NCBI GenBank assembly: GCA_000727475.1
Contig: KL647292.1
Span: forward strand, 2,259,186 to 2,323,185
Length of the DNA stretch: 64,000 nucleotides
Direction: 5' to 3'
DNA from: Sarcocystis neurona
Taxonomy: Eukaryota > Apicomplexa > Conoidasida > Eucoccidiorida > Sarcocystidae
Part shown: piece after piece, positions 53,301 through 64,000 of the stretch
Position numbering within the stretch: position 1 is the stretch's first letter
Layout: every line of letters begins with the position of its first letter
Position numbers and translations under genes: made by a program
Notes under the pieces: model-generated
The model's database searches: none
What the model saw: only the letters and a program-made list of their open reading frames with translations
Told to the model about the DNA's origin: nothing

Positions 53301-56215
53301 ACACCCGGTACATGTTTCCTGGCAAAGACAGCGATGGTACCTTGTTGTCGCAGCTGTGACCTGGTGTTGCTACTGCGTCACGGGCGCAGCGCCGGGGACG
53401 CGTGTTTCTGATGCCGCGTTTTCCTGCTCCAGCTCGCAGAACTCAGTGGCTGATGCTTTTTGTTGCAGAGGATTTGTGGCTCTGCACCCGTTCGTGTCTC
53501 CTGCAATTCGCACGTGCAGTTCCTTTGCTGCGTGCTGGTGCAGCAGGTGCGTCCCGGAGTGGGTGCTGCTTGATCCCCCAGGCTGCTTGCTCTTGTGGAG
53601 GAAACTGCGTGGTTCTGCGCATTTCCGCCTGCTGCTGGTTCAGGTCCTGCGGTTCTGCCGCATTTTGTGTGGCGCGCAATACACGTATGTACGTGTGTGT
53701 GAGGCAGTATATCTGCTACGCGGCGTCGGTTCTGCTGCTGCTGCTGTTGGTTCCCTGCCGCGCAGCGCCGCACATCTGCTGCGCTTCACCCGTTTCGGTT
53801 ACTGCAGCGGCTGACGTGGTGCTGCTGCTCCTCGTTGTTTGCGCAGCCGTCGGAGCAGAAGAAGCAGCAGTATGAGGCAGCGGAGCGAGCACTTTACGTC
53901 GCGCTCTTGTGGAGCACAGGCGCCGCAGCGGCGGCTGCAAAGGAGAGGAGGGTAGCCACGCTGCCGACCAGCGTTCTGGAGCCGATTGCAGAAGAAGCAG
54001 GTGACGACCTAGACGTGACAGGTTTCTTGTTTGCCGTGATACTTGAGGGTGCATGCGTGGTCCGCCGCTGCCTCTGCTGCAGCTCAGTCAGCGCTGCCGC
54101 CGGTGACATTGAACACTTGTATTCGCCCCCTGCTGCTGTACACTTGTCGTAGCGTCCCCGCTTTGCTGCTGCTTTCGTCGCTCCTGCGCGTCCTCTGCTG
54201 TGCTGAGGCTTGACTAACTCGTGCAAAGGTGTCGTCCCATTACTTTTCTCCCCCCGTCGCGACAGCCCCGTTTTTGTGTCTCTGCTGCTGTTTCTTCTTT
54301 TGCGTCACTGCCACCGCCGCTGCAGTAGGTAGCAAACCAGAATACCGCGGGCTCCTCGCTGACAGTCATTTTCTACGCGTCCGGCACTTCGACAGCGACC
54401 TCCGTCGTCTCGCGCTTCAACCTCCAGTACGTCCACACATATACACGGATGTATATGTTTGTATACAGAGTGATAGCTACGAACGTGAGCGCGGCGTGGG
54501 CGCCGAGACATACGGATGTACGTATTTTACATATGTATATATATGTTTGTGTATTCCTTTACGTGTATAAGAACGTCTAGCAGTGTATACCTCGTGTGCC
54601 ACTGCCTTCACGTCCGTAGAGTCGTCACTTGTTTACCTCCTTTCTTTGCCTGCTGTGGTGCTCCTGGCAGTGCCGGTCGTGCTCGCTATGGTGCCGCCCG
54701 TGTCACGTGGCCCCGCTGTTGCCGCTGCTGGAGCATCGATGCAGTGGGCTGGTGTGCGTTATTCTGCTTTTGCGCTCAGCCAAACGGCAGACGGTTTGAG
54801 AAGGCAGAGCTTCTACGGCGTCGCTATGCTGCAACCGTTGGTTATCTGCGCGAGTAGGTATTTTAATCTAGCAACTACTGTCACTAATGCCGGTGCTTGC
54901 TATTGTCTTTGCCGCCGCTGCTGCGGTCACCGTCACTACCCGTGCTGCGGCGTCGACTGCTGCAGCTGCAGTATCTCTTGCCTGATTCTACGATGACTCG
55001 CTGTTGCTACGCAACGGTGTGATAATATGTACTCGCACCCTGTCAACTCGTCCGTGCTGCTGTGTTTCTCGACGATTGCGCTGCAGCGTGCTGCTGGTGC
55101 TGCTTCAGGGGGCTGCTGCCATTGCTGCTAGTTCGCAGCGGTTATCCTGACTGCATGGGTGGTTGGTAGCGACTCCTCTTCTGAGCAACGCTTATTTCTC
55201 CTCCGACGACACGGCTGATACACGCTGCTCCTCAGGGGAAAGTGGTTGTGTACCGTTGCTTGTGCCGTTGTTTCTGTATAGCAGCTGCTGTCCCAGCTGC
55301 TCTCCTGATGAGAACCTGCCGTTGCTGCTGCTGCAACCATCTCTCTCCTTCCTATTTCCTCCTATTGAATCGGCTGCTTCTGCTGTGGTCGTTTGTCTAT
55401 TATCCCTGGCGTCCACATAAGTGTGCGTGGCGTTGTGCGGTGCATCCCTGCAGAGTCGTGGGCCCTCTGCCGGATGAAGCGCAGTGGCTCCAACTGCTGG
55501 CAGTTATCACCGGCGAAGAAGAAGATATTCGGAGAGCCTACCACCGGTGAGGAAGGAAGATCGTGTACATCGATCTTGATGTACGTATGCGCACGTGTAT
55601 ACATCCGTGTGTGCTGCCACCTGCCGCGTCTTTCCGTGGACGGCTACGGCTGCCATTGCCGGTGTTGCTGTGGATACAGCTCCCGCGGCTTCTCCTGTTT
55701 CCTGCTTCGGCTCCGAGTCCGGTCCTGCAACGCCGCAACTTGTAGTCTTGGCGCTCTGACTGTTTTTGCCCGTCGATGCTAAGAGCGAATGATTGAGTGC
55801 TGCAACGGGTCTCACGTCTTTTAGACGCTGCGTATGTCGCGCAGTCACCGCTGCAGCGGTACGCCTGCTGCTACTACTGTTGCGACGCGCATATACCGAT
55901 TTTGCGGTGCCGTCCGGTCGGTGCGCTGTGTAGTACTGTTGTGACCGGTGGTGCTGTTTCAGGATGCGTTGTTTCTGATGGGACTGCTGCAGAACCGCAG
56001 TTTGCTTCTGTTCAGGCGAAAATGGTGCGTACACATCTATCCATCAGCTTCCGCCGTTGCTGCTAAGTGAAAAAATGAGCGTTCACTTTCTCAGGACGTA
56101 CCTGTTCGGCTGCCCTCCCGCTGACTACGATCTGGTCGAGGACGAGGCAACTACGAATCTGGCTGCATGCATCACTGCTGCAGCATGCGTCACTCCTGCT
56201 GGTGCTGCTGGCTAG
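50306..56215 (+). CDS. Multi-exon gene of unknown family, phase-consistent exon chain
   Basis: A long open exon (about 50306-53269, possibly itself interrupted by introns) ends with SQSLKQTAMRCLRCGYE before a GTACGT donor. Then come 53847-54021 (QQYEAAERALYVALLWSTG; VATLPTSVLEPIAEEAGDDL), 54326-54426 (SKPEYRGLLADSHFLRVRHF), 54780-54853 (PNGRRFEKAELLRRRYAATV), 55454-55546 (VVGPLPDEAQWLQLLAVITG) and 56095 onward (TYLFGCPPADYDLVEDEATT, open to about 56211). Junction phases agree throughout (0, 1, 0, 2, 2). The chain is not repeat-driven and reads like one conserved helical domain, but I do not recognise the family. The large exon is Ala/Gln/Ser/Cys-rich with islands such as LLQPWAEQLDASVLPTLRSD and a Cys-rich patch (CRCPRCTTLPEKCRAFNCDR). 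The start codon (50306 is one choice) and the last exons (candidate 56643-57023) are uncertain. Confidence 0.6.
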
Positions 56216-57023
56216 CGTCTACCACGGAAAGACAGTCATTATTTGTTTTACTATAAATTTTTCTATTTCAGGTGTTGATGTGCGTACTGTTGGAGTTGCG
56301 TAAATGCTGCCGCGCACTACGGTCAGCACCAAAGCGCTGCTCGGGCTGGTGCTACCTTCTGTCGCAGCTGCTATTTCTTTTAGAGTTGCTATTGCTGCCG
56401 CCTCTCCTGCTGCGTTGTGGTGTGCGCCGCAACAGCCTGCGTGATTTGTTTACGTGTAGGGCACGCGGCTGTAGCTGATACAGCTGTTGTTGCGGCCATG
56501 TGGACAGTTCAGCTTTGTTGCTGCAGCTGCCACTATCCCACGCGCTGTAGAAGACCTAAACCCTCTCGTGGCAGCCGCCTTTTCTGCAGTGAGCAGTAGA
56601 CTGTCCTGCTGCTGGGTTGTTACTGCATCATCTCAGGCGGCTATTTTTCATCGGGGGCGACACTGCGTCTTCAAGCGTGCAGCAGCAGCGGTTGTACAAC
56701 GCCTGGCGTCACCAATTACTGTGCATGCGGAACGAGGCGCAGCAGCAGGCTCTGCAACGGCGGCCCGCTGTAATGTCGTTTTGCAGGAAGCAGTTTCCGG
56801 AGCAACAACCACAGCAGCAGCAGCAGACAGGAGTGCCCCTCGGACAGTAGCCGCCCGCCCCACAACAGTAGCAGGGGAGGCGCAGGCACTACGGGCAAGG
56901 GAACAGCAGCAGCGAAGGCCCGTAGCGGCGGCAGCGACGGCACAGTCGCACGCAAGGGCTTCGCTCACGCTGCTGCAGCGGCGTAGTGCAGGCGCCACAG
57001 AGATTGCTGCAATGATGCGGTAG
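56216..57023 (+). other. Possible terminal exons of the 50-56 kb gene
   Basis: A strong acceptor (TTTCTATTTCAG) at about 56272 precedes a short open stretch (VLMCVLLELRKCCRALRSAP). CTG-sense repeats follow up to 56640, as in introns here. After an acceptor at about 56642 the sequence turns CAG-rich and is open in two frames: one ends in TAG at 56850 (RLYNAWRHQLLCMRNEAQQQ), the other at 57023 (ending GATEIAAMMR). I could not decide which frame continues the gene. Confidence 0.4.
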
Positions 57024-60000
57024 TCAGTATCGTGATGAGAGGTGAACGTGCACAGGACTTAAGACAGTAACAGTAAAACACCGACGAGCAGCACGTTGGC
57101 CAGGCAGCGTCAGCGGCCGTAGGCGTGCGTGCAGCCGCATTTTTGTTGTGAAGCGGTAGCAGCGCATTTTGGACGCTGTATGACGCGCACAGAAGAAGCG
57201 ACGTCGAAAATGCTCATCAGCCGCAAAGATGCGTCAGCACGCAGCAAATCTTTACCGTTTTGTTGCAGAAGCAGCGGACGTGCATGTCATAGAAGCAGCC
57301 ACGGCAACTGCGTATGTCCAATGCATGTGAATATTTCGACGCTACTAGAGCAGCAGTAGCACCACTGCTGTGCAAAAGATCTAGTTCCGAAGCACAGCAA
57401 ATACAACAACACTACCAACCCGACGAGCATCGGATCGAATGTGGACAAATCGGCTCTCGTCGGAAGAGAAATGACAGTACTACCAGACGTTTGGTAGCGA
57501 AACCGAGCACCGGCTGTCCCTGCAGCTGCAGAACATGGGAATTGTCTGCCTGACTACACACACACCGTGAGGCGCTCACAGAGCGCACGTTTGAACCCAC
57601 CTATTTATGCGTGCGTGCGTGTCGAGTAAATCTACATAGATGTGTGCCGTGTGCTCATCACGCCGCCGACAGATGTGCACGCGACCGCTTATACGCACAC
57701 GTGTATGCCGTCCGCGTGCCGACTTGGCGCATCCGAGGAGAAACGTTAGTGCAATTTCACTGCGAGCCACGCATTGACATTGGGTGCACATCAACAAATA
57801 TGTTCGTGTTCGCACATGTACACGAAGGGTCGAGAGATGCATGCTTGCACTGAACACAAGCGATGAGCGCTACACGTATAACAACGCCCCAATCTCTGGC
57901 TCCTATGGCGTGTGTGCACAGATAGATGTCTGTGCAGTCTGTAGACGTGCACGCACAGAGAGGCAGACACCTTCGTCCACGGCCATCTTCTGGAAGACTG
58001 CTGTCCACACGACTGCATACAAAAGGCCCATACCTACGCTGTACCTCTAAATATGCGCATAGGTAAGTTTACGCGTACACATGCAAATTCGAAGAATCCT
58101 TTGACGAGCGTGAGTTCAAGGACATGTAACACGAGAACGCGTTGAAGAAGCTGGACGCTTGGCCATAGCAACGACCACGCTTTTCATCCATGTTGGCCGC
58201 TCAGTGGAGGACTTCTCCACAACAAGCCAAACTCGGGACGGAACTCAGAGAGAGATATCCCAAAGAATCATCAACGTGACATAATAAGCTCGCCGTTACT
58301 TCTCTTCTCACCTGTGTCAACGAATTTCGACGTGAGCGTTGTTTAGCAGACAAATCGTAAGAGCTTTGTTGTATATGTGTTGCCGCTCGCGAACGTAGGT
58401 GCACTTTTAATTGAGCTTCTTTAGTTTCCTTAATATGTGCACGACATCTGCATAGCAATGTCACGTTTAGCGAATACTGTAGAGCAGCGCTGTTTTCGTA
58501 CAGGTCGCTAGATAGTCGTAAGCAGATTTTTTTTCAGAATCTGTCTGCACTTCTGTACACACGTCTTTTCAGCTTATACACCTGAGTAGTGAGATCTCGA
58601 GTGCGCGTAAAGACGTCACTTTATGAACTTTGACGTTTCTCAGCAGTCAAATCGTACAGCAGTACGATTTGACAGTCGGCGCTTCTCCCCACCTGCAAAC
58701 GAGTACAAGCACAGGAACTTTCATATGCGGGTGGGGAAGGAGGGAGGGGTAGAGACCCTTCTAGGCAGGTGTTTGTGAGCTTATGGTGCATGAGCACAAA
58801 GCAGCGTAGTCGATCGCCCAGAGTGCCGGTCGTCACGGGTATAGTGTAGTACAACCCATTGCCTTCCGTGGGTTGAAGGGACAACGCTGATGATCAGTAC
58901 AGCTGCCCAGGGTGAAGTAGAGATTAACATATGATTTTTTATGCCGCACATCGACTGGTGGGCTCAAATGAAATTCTAAAGGACCTGTGTGCACAGCTGC
59001 ACCTGGGTAAACATTCGCCTACGTATCAGCGACTCTCTTTTGCACCGAGCGCCGACACGCACCGATCCCCTGTTTACAACACTGTCACAGTCCGGGTCGC
59101 TGGGAGATAAGTGTGGCGGAGTTTAACAAAAAAATAGGCAGAGGTACGCACAGTAGGCAGATTTTTCGCATGCGTATTTCCCACTCGCGTGGCACTCTTC
59201 GCCTCCTCCATGGCTGGTACACTTCGCGTCAGCATCTACTCCTGCATTAACAGTGCGACACAGTTAGTGCTAACGCCCTCAAAAGCAGCCAAGGCTATCG
59301 ATTGAAAAATTCGTCATGGTGCGCCACTCCGCCGACCGCACTGGTGTGTGGTGCGTGCCCATCCACGCGGCGTTTTACTTGTTGTGTCGAGTGGGGGGGT
59401 AGAGCACGGGCGGTTTCATTTGTATACAGCAGCAGCACATCGGTGGCAGCAACCGTAGTGCGCGACGGCAGCAGATGTGACCCAACGCAGCGGCACAAGG
59501 CACCAGGAATCGACAAAACTGTACCTAGCCACGTCCCAGCCCGCACCCAAACACCTCCTCCTCCGCAGCGGCAGCAGCCCAGCAGGAGAACCAGCAACGA
59601 CCAGCTTCAGCTCACAACGAAGGATCAAACCTCACAAAGAAGGACCAAACCACAGTGCAGCACGCACGCCCTGTCAACACCGGACCGCACAACAGCGGCG
59701 GGCGCAAGCCTAGCGTTAAACTGTTGCACAGGTGCACAGACATACTTTCGCGTAGAGGAAACTATCAGCTAGTGTACGCACCCTTCAACTGCAGAGGTCA
59801 GGGCATGTGCACGTTCGACAAATCGTCAGCTGCGCAGCATGTGACTCGCATGTGTGCGAGTCTGTCTCCGTCTCAACCAGTGCTTGGGACGGGGTCGGCT
59901 ACCGTTCCTCTGTTTCACTGGGTGCACGTGATAATAATCACCATCACCAGTCTGCTAAAGCCGAAGGACGACGGGTTCCTCTGTATTACAGCACACCTTC

Positions 60001-63000
60001 ACGAAGTGCAAAATTGCTTAGTTCGCAGGTAAGTGATCAAGGACACTTATGTCAGCGCATCTTCGTCGAGGTGTTGCCCGTGTGCAACGTTGCGGATTTG
60101 CGGACGATCTAGGGATGTGTCATAAACGTACAATGACTTGAAAGAGGAGGTTCTCGTATATGTTGGGTGAATGCTTATTCCATAGGGTGTATTAATTCGT
60201 TTGTGCACAATGGAGTGCCCTGCGCTCTACTGCGATCTTGCTCCGCTGCACAGACGACCGCACTTTTCTGAGGGCGCACATGTACATGAACTTGCATGCT
60301 ACAAATTTTGTAAGGTTTCAAGTCAATTGAAAGGTCTTCCAATGTAGTGAGTACGCGACTCCGTGCATATTGCTGGTCGTCGAGTGATGCACGCTTCAAT
60401 GCATACACGCGTACGGGAAAGATGAGTAGAATAGAAAACACCAATAGTGTTCACTCGTACTAGTGAACACATGTAATATGCTTCCCCCTGTTTCTCTCTC
60501 TATCGATATAAGTACAGAGGCGTGTGTAAATAAAGTGGACAGCAGTCGGTAACCGTTCAATAATTCAACTTCTCTGTCTTCACCTTGTCCCTCCTTCCTT
60601 CCACACATGCGCTGAAACCGCGATTACAGAGTTCCCTTCAGCTCGATCGAAGTGATATTGTAACGCGTACGCAGGCATGACGGTAGATCTCTACAATATC
60701 TGGTAGTGCTTCAGTTGCTGCTCCAAGTTCCTGCGGCGCTGCTTCTCACACGGAGCTGCGTGTGAATGTGGCAGATGCCACGGCTAAAGAAGCAGAGCGA
60801 TTGCCTTTGAAGAATGTGTTCTTGCCCGTGCTGTGATAAGGGACACCGGTTGCGGCGGGTGGCTTTGCGACCCATAAAGGAACCTACGTGGTTGCGGACT
60901 GAGAAGTACGTGGCGCTGATGATCTGTTGATACAGCTGCGTTAGTGCTGAACTGTTGCTGCTGTTCCTACAGCCTGTTACTGCTGCTGTCCCTGCTGTTT
61001 CTGTCCGTGGTGTCGAAGGTGCTCCAGTATTTGTGCGCTTGCACCGGTTGATACTGGCGCCGTGCTCGTTCAGCGCTGGCTGTCCCCGGTGCCACTGTCA
61101 AGCTGGCACCGCCGTCGTTGTCTTACGTGGTTATCTTTACAGAAACAGACGGCTTTCACACTTTTCTGCTCACTGTGCTGCCGCTAACCTGCACCTCCTG
61201 TCATCGATGAAGAGGCATAAAGAACACTGCTGAGCAGTGATTACTCTAAACTTAAAAGAACTAATGCAGGTGTACACTACGAATCGGGAACGCACGTGGC
61301 AAAATGTAGCTGCACGGCTGTTTAAGGCCACGTGTTGATACCAAGAAGCACGCATAGCAGGTTATGGGCAACTGCGCACTAGAAGCTTATCGGCGGAAAC
61401 AGAAACATGCATGTAAGTTTACACAGTTGCAGCAGGTAGGCAGTGACACCCTACTAACTAAGACAGAGGCACAAGAATAAGGGACAGTCGGTTTCCGCTC
61501 CAGGGTACTTGTTAATGGGGAAACACGCAGATATTTAGTGAACAAGGTACTTGTGTTCACACGCGGGGGGGGATGCAACACCCTCTGATTATAGGACTGT
61601 TCTCAGGGTACAACAGACGATCGCAGGGTACAACAGACGATTGCACCAGTCGCAGCCAGAGTAGAACAGACGGGGTCGATTTCACGGAAGGAACAGACTC
61701 ACGGAGTGAGCGCTAACTGGTGTTCTAACGCGTCAACTTTTGTAGCACCTGTGTTTCACTGGAGGTGTACCTAAACGCGACTTGGTTCTAGAAAGTAATA
61801 GAGAGGATCACGCAGACCTATAATCCTGCAGCAGACGTCGTGCCGCTGCATACGCTGTTTCACAGTGTCCCCTTATTGCGTCAGTAAATGACACAATCAG
61901 TTCATCTCCTGCTGGGACGGCCGGAGAAACTGCGTACTGTCAAGTATGGCGCTGTCTATTCTTGCAGCCGTTCCGAGAAAATTTGGGTAAATTGATATGC
62001 AAGAAAGCAGCATACAGAGAAAAATGGTGATCTGTTCTGGTATGCCTGCACGAGAGCAGTTTTATTGCACCGCCACTACAGCGACCTTCTTCCCTACCGC
62101 GCACCATCTGCACGCACTTAATGACGCATAGATCTACATACGTGTACATGTATTCAATCATACACGTACACGTGTGTGGACGTCTCAAGAAGTGTATTCA
62201 CGAAAATAAGGAAGACTCTGCACCGAGGCTTTCGAATGTCAGTATACACGAGTGAATACTGACCACACACACGGAGGTACAATCGTGAAAACTAATGCGT
62301 ACGTACAATGGACTAATGGTGAGTTGTTCCGTCATGACGCGGCCGCTTTTGTTTGTACCGACAAACTACATGCAGAACTACATGCAGATCAAATGGATTC
62401 ACCTCCCTATAAACAGAAGGCACTGCCCTGTGGATGGACGCGCCCGCTGGTGGACAACAGGTCGCTCATTACCCCGCTTCCATGCTACGTGCATCAAGAC
62501 TAAATGTAGAACACACTATATTTTTCCGCGCGCAAGTTTCCTCGCGTACACATGTGTATCTTTGCACGCTACCATTTGTGAACATTGAAGTTATGGGGTG
62601 TCGCTGAATACTCCGCCATGGAAGCTGTCAAATACTGCAGCCAATCGAAGAATCTGCATCCCCTGTAGCGGGTACGTAATGGGGCACCACAGACAGTCTG
62701 GTCTGCGCGATAATCGACCTCCGAACAGGAGGTTGGTAACAGGGGGATCTGGGGGTGCTTTTTGTGCTAGGTAGACTAACGTTCCCTTCAAACGACAGGG
62801 AAACGCTTTCCACGCATCATGGCGTTGTTGTGCTTGCGTGCGCTACGTTGAAGCAGGCTCTGCGGACGCACACACATTTATCCTCCTGCGAACACGTTTC
62901 TGCAAATGTATCGCCACCCTAAAAAGACGTCTTTTCATCCTCTCCTAGTCATCGGATGTTGTCTGCGACTTAGGCTGCAGATCCACGCAACGGTGTAAAT

Positions 63001-64000
63001 ATCAAAGCCTGTATTGATCTGCACAACCTACGATGCAGACGGAGTCACCTGGGGTAAGACTTGCATATGTAAATATACACAGGCATGTGTAGTCTTGACG
63101 TAGTATAGGGCCACATATCGTGAGGAAGAACCGTCTCGCTTGTACGCCCAGACCTGCGCACTATATCCGCCTAGATATCCCCTGTTCTCACCAAAGCTTA
63201 ACCTGTGTTTCGTGTAAGTAAACAATAGAAGCATCTGACCGTCAAGTGCTTCGGAAGGTGGTGCGCAAATCTGTTTATTAGATCTGCAGGCACACCTACA
63301 TAGATCCCTCTCAATATACATGTATTTCAAGTAGTTGCACACTGATGAAATTCGTGAGAAGGACGAAGACACACGTAATGTGATACGTCACACAGTACAG
63401 ACATTTTTCTATTTAACGTAAGAGAGCCATCGCTTGCTGGCCTCCTGGCACACAAGTATCCGTCTACACTGAGCCCCTGTAGGAGGCACACGCGCATGCA
63501 TACTAAAGTACATGAAATCGTCTCAGAACTACAGATGAGACCCGTGAGCACTCGAGACGCGAATCTCTTTGAAGCACTTGCAAAGCTGCACGAAAATGCT
63601 CGTGCATACCCTCACGCACAGCGTCGCCACATGTGAACTCTACAGGATTCTTTTTTACGTAACCTGATGAACGCTGGAGCGTCAGAATGCTTGGCCGTTC
63701 TCAAGTGAGCTAAAAGCTGCACACGCGGTTCTATCCTCCGTCCACTGCAGACGCATATCTCAATGCATTCATAACATAGTGTGGCTTCGGTGTACATGTC
63801 TACATATTCCACTCTCGCACGAACAGACCACACACAAATAAACACACACACACACACGTTTATCTACATATATATATATGTATACGTGCATACGTGCTGG
63901 TTGAATCAGGAAAATTATACTACCACGAAGCGCTAGAACGCTGCCATTACTGACACTCAGATATCTTCTCACTACGCTACACACCGGCGTGGTAACCCTC
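57024..64000. other. Gene-poor segment, nearly free of CAG repeats
   Basis: Seven kilobases with only scattered short frames (longest about 156 codons at 59302-59772, Thr/Ser/Pro/Gln-rich, no domain). CAG/CTG runs are almost absent after 57.3 kb apart from small patches near 59420-59580 and 60950-61000. A short TATATA microsatellite lies at about 63858-63885. No tRNA, rRNA or conserved protein was recognised; small non-coding RNAs cannot be excluded by eye. Confidence 0.55.
61610..61672. repeat. Short direct repeat of about 20 bp
   Basis: CAGGGTACAACAGACGAT occurs twice in tandem from about 61613, followed by a degenerate third copy ending AGAACAGACGG. It lies in the gene-poor segment, with no associated gene. 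Confidence 0.7.

Noticed and set aside
53471..53548. Possible extra exon DLWLCTRSCLLQFARAVPLL between 53269 and 53847
   Set aside because: It has an acceptor and looks helical, but its best donor is phase 1 while the next exon needs phase 0. Direct joining of 53269 to 53847 is simpler. Not excluded.
59302..59772. 156-codon plus-strand frame in the gene-poor segment
   Set aside because: No domain, no splice support and composition like the surrounding non-coding DNA.
1..64000. Telomere-type TTTAGGG/CCCTAAA arrays, tRNA and rRNA genes, transposable elements, CRISPR arrays
   Set aside because: Looked for by eye and not found as arrays or convincing structures. A covariance-model search for tRNA and small RNA would be needed to exclude single copies.

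Overview
The window looks like chromosomal DNA of a coccidian apicomplexan, most likely an Eimeria species. The main sign is the very dense CAG/CTG trinucleotide repeat content, which puts runs of Ala, Gln and Ser (homopolymeric amino acid repeats) inside otherwise conserved eukaryotic proteins. The genes are intron-rich (GT-AG introns of about 0.3-2 kb). Repeat-rich, gene-dense segments alternate with gene-poor segments that carry TATA/ACATA microsatellites. I saw no bacterial-type operons, rRNA genes or CRISPR arrays. The species is inferred from sequence texture, not from a database match.

Four genes can be identified by joining short conserved exons whose splice phases agree. (1) At 92-2007 (+) are the last four exons of a VAMP7-type R-SNARE; its longin domain lies upstream of the window. 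(2) At 16866-10188 (-) is Maf1, the RNA polymerase III repressor. It carries several hundred low-complexity residues between its conserved blocks and one apparent base contraction inside a 15-bp repeat. (3) From 20364 (+) runs a RING-H2 protein with a probable SRI (RNA polymerase II CTD-binding) domain on a second exon, an architecture like PHRF1. (4) At 42220-34407 (-) is a complete BAF60/SMARCD (Swp73/Rsc6) SWI/SNF subunit of eight exons, with all seven introns in phase 0, 792 codons plus stop.

Other probable genes are not assigned to a family: a Gly/Ser/Gln/Pro-rich protein at 31051-32541 (-); a plus-strand gene starting near 42.48 kb; a repeat-rich 866-codon frame at 45611-48211 (+); a multi-exon gene from about 50.3 to 56.2 kb or beyond (+) whose small exons join in consistent phase; and a possible small basic protein at 27988-28466 (+).

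Layout: 0-4.3 kb repeat-rich (R-SNARE); 4.3-8.4 kb gene-poor; 8.4-28.5 kb repeat-rich (Maf1 and the RING/SRI gene, divergent); 28.5-30.5 kb gene-poor; 30.5-48.2 kb repeat-rich (low-complexity gene, BAF60, plus-strand genes); 48.2-50 kb gene-poor; 50-57 kb repeat-rich; 57-64 kb gene-poor with almost no CAG. Three of the four recognised products act on nuclear transcription (Pol III repression, Pol II CTD binding, chromatin remodelling), but they are separate eukaryotic genes and there is no evidence of co-regulation.

The most interesting general observation concerns the direction of the trinucleotide repeat. In the spliced genes it usually follows gene structure: exons read CAG/GCA/AGC on the sense strand and introns read CTG/TGC. 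This may serve as an exon/intron marker, with one clear exception in Maf1 intron 1.
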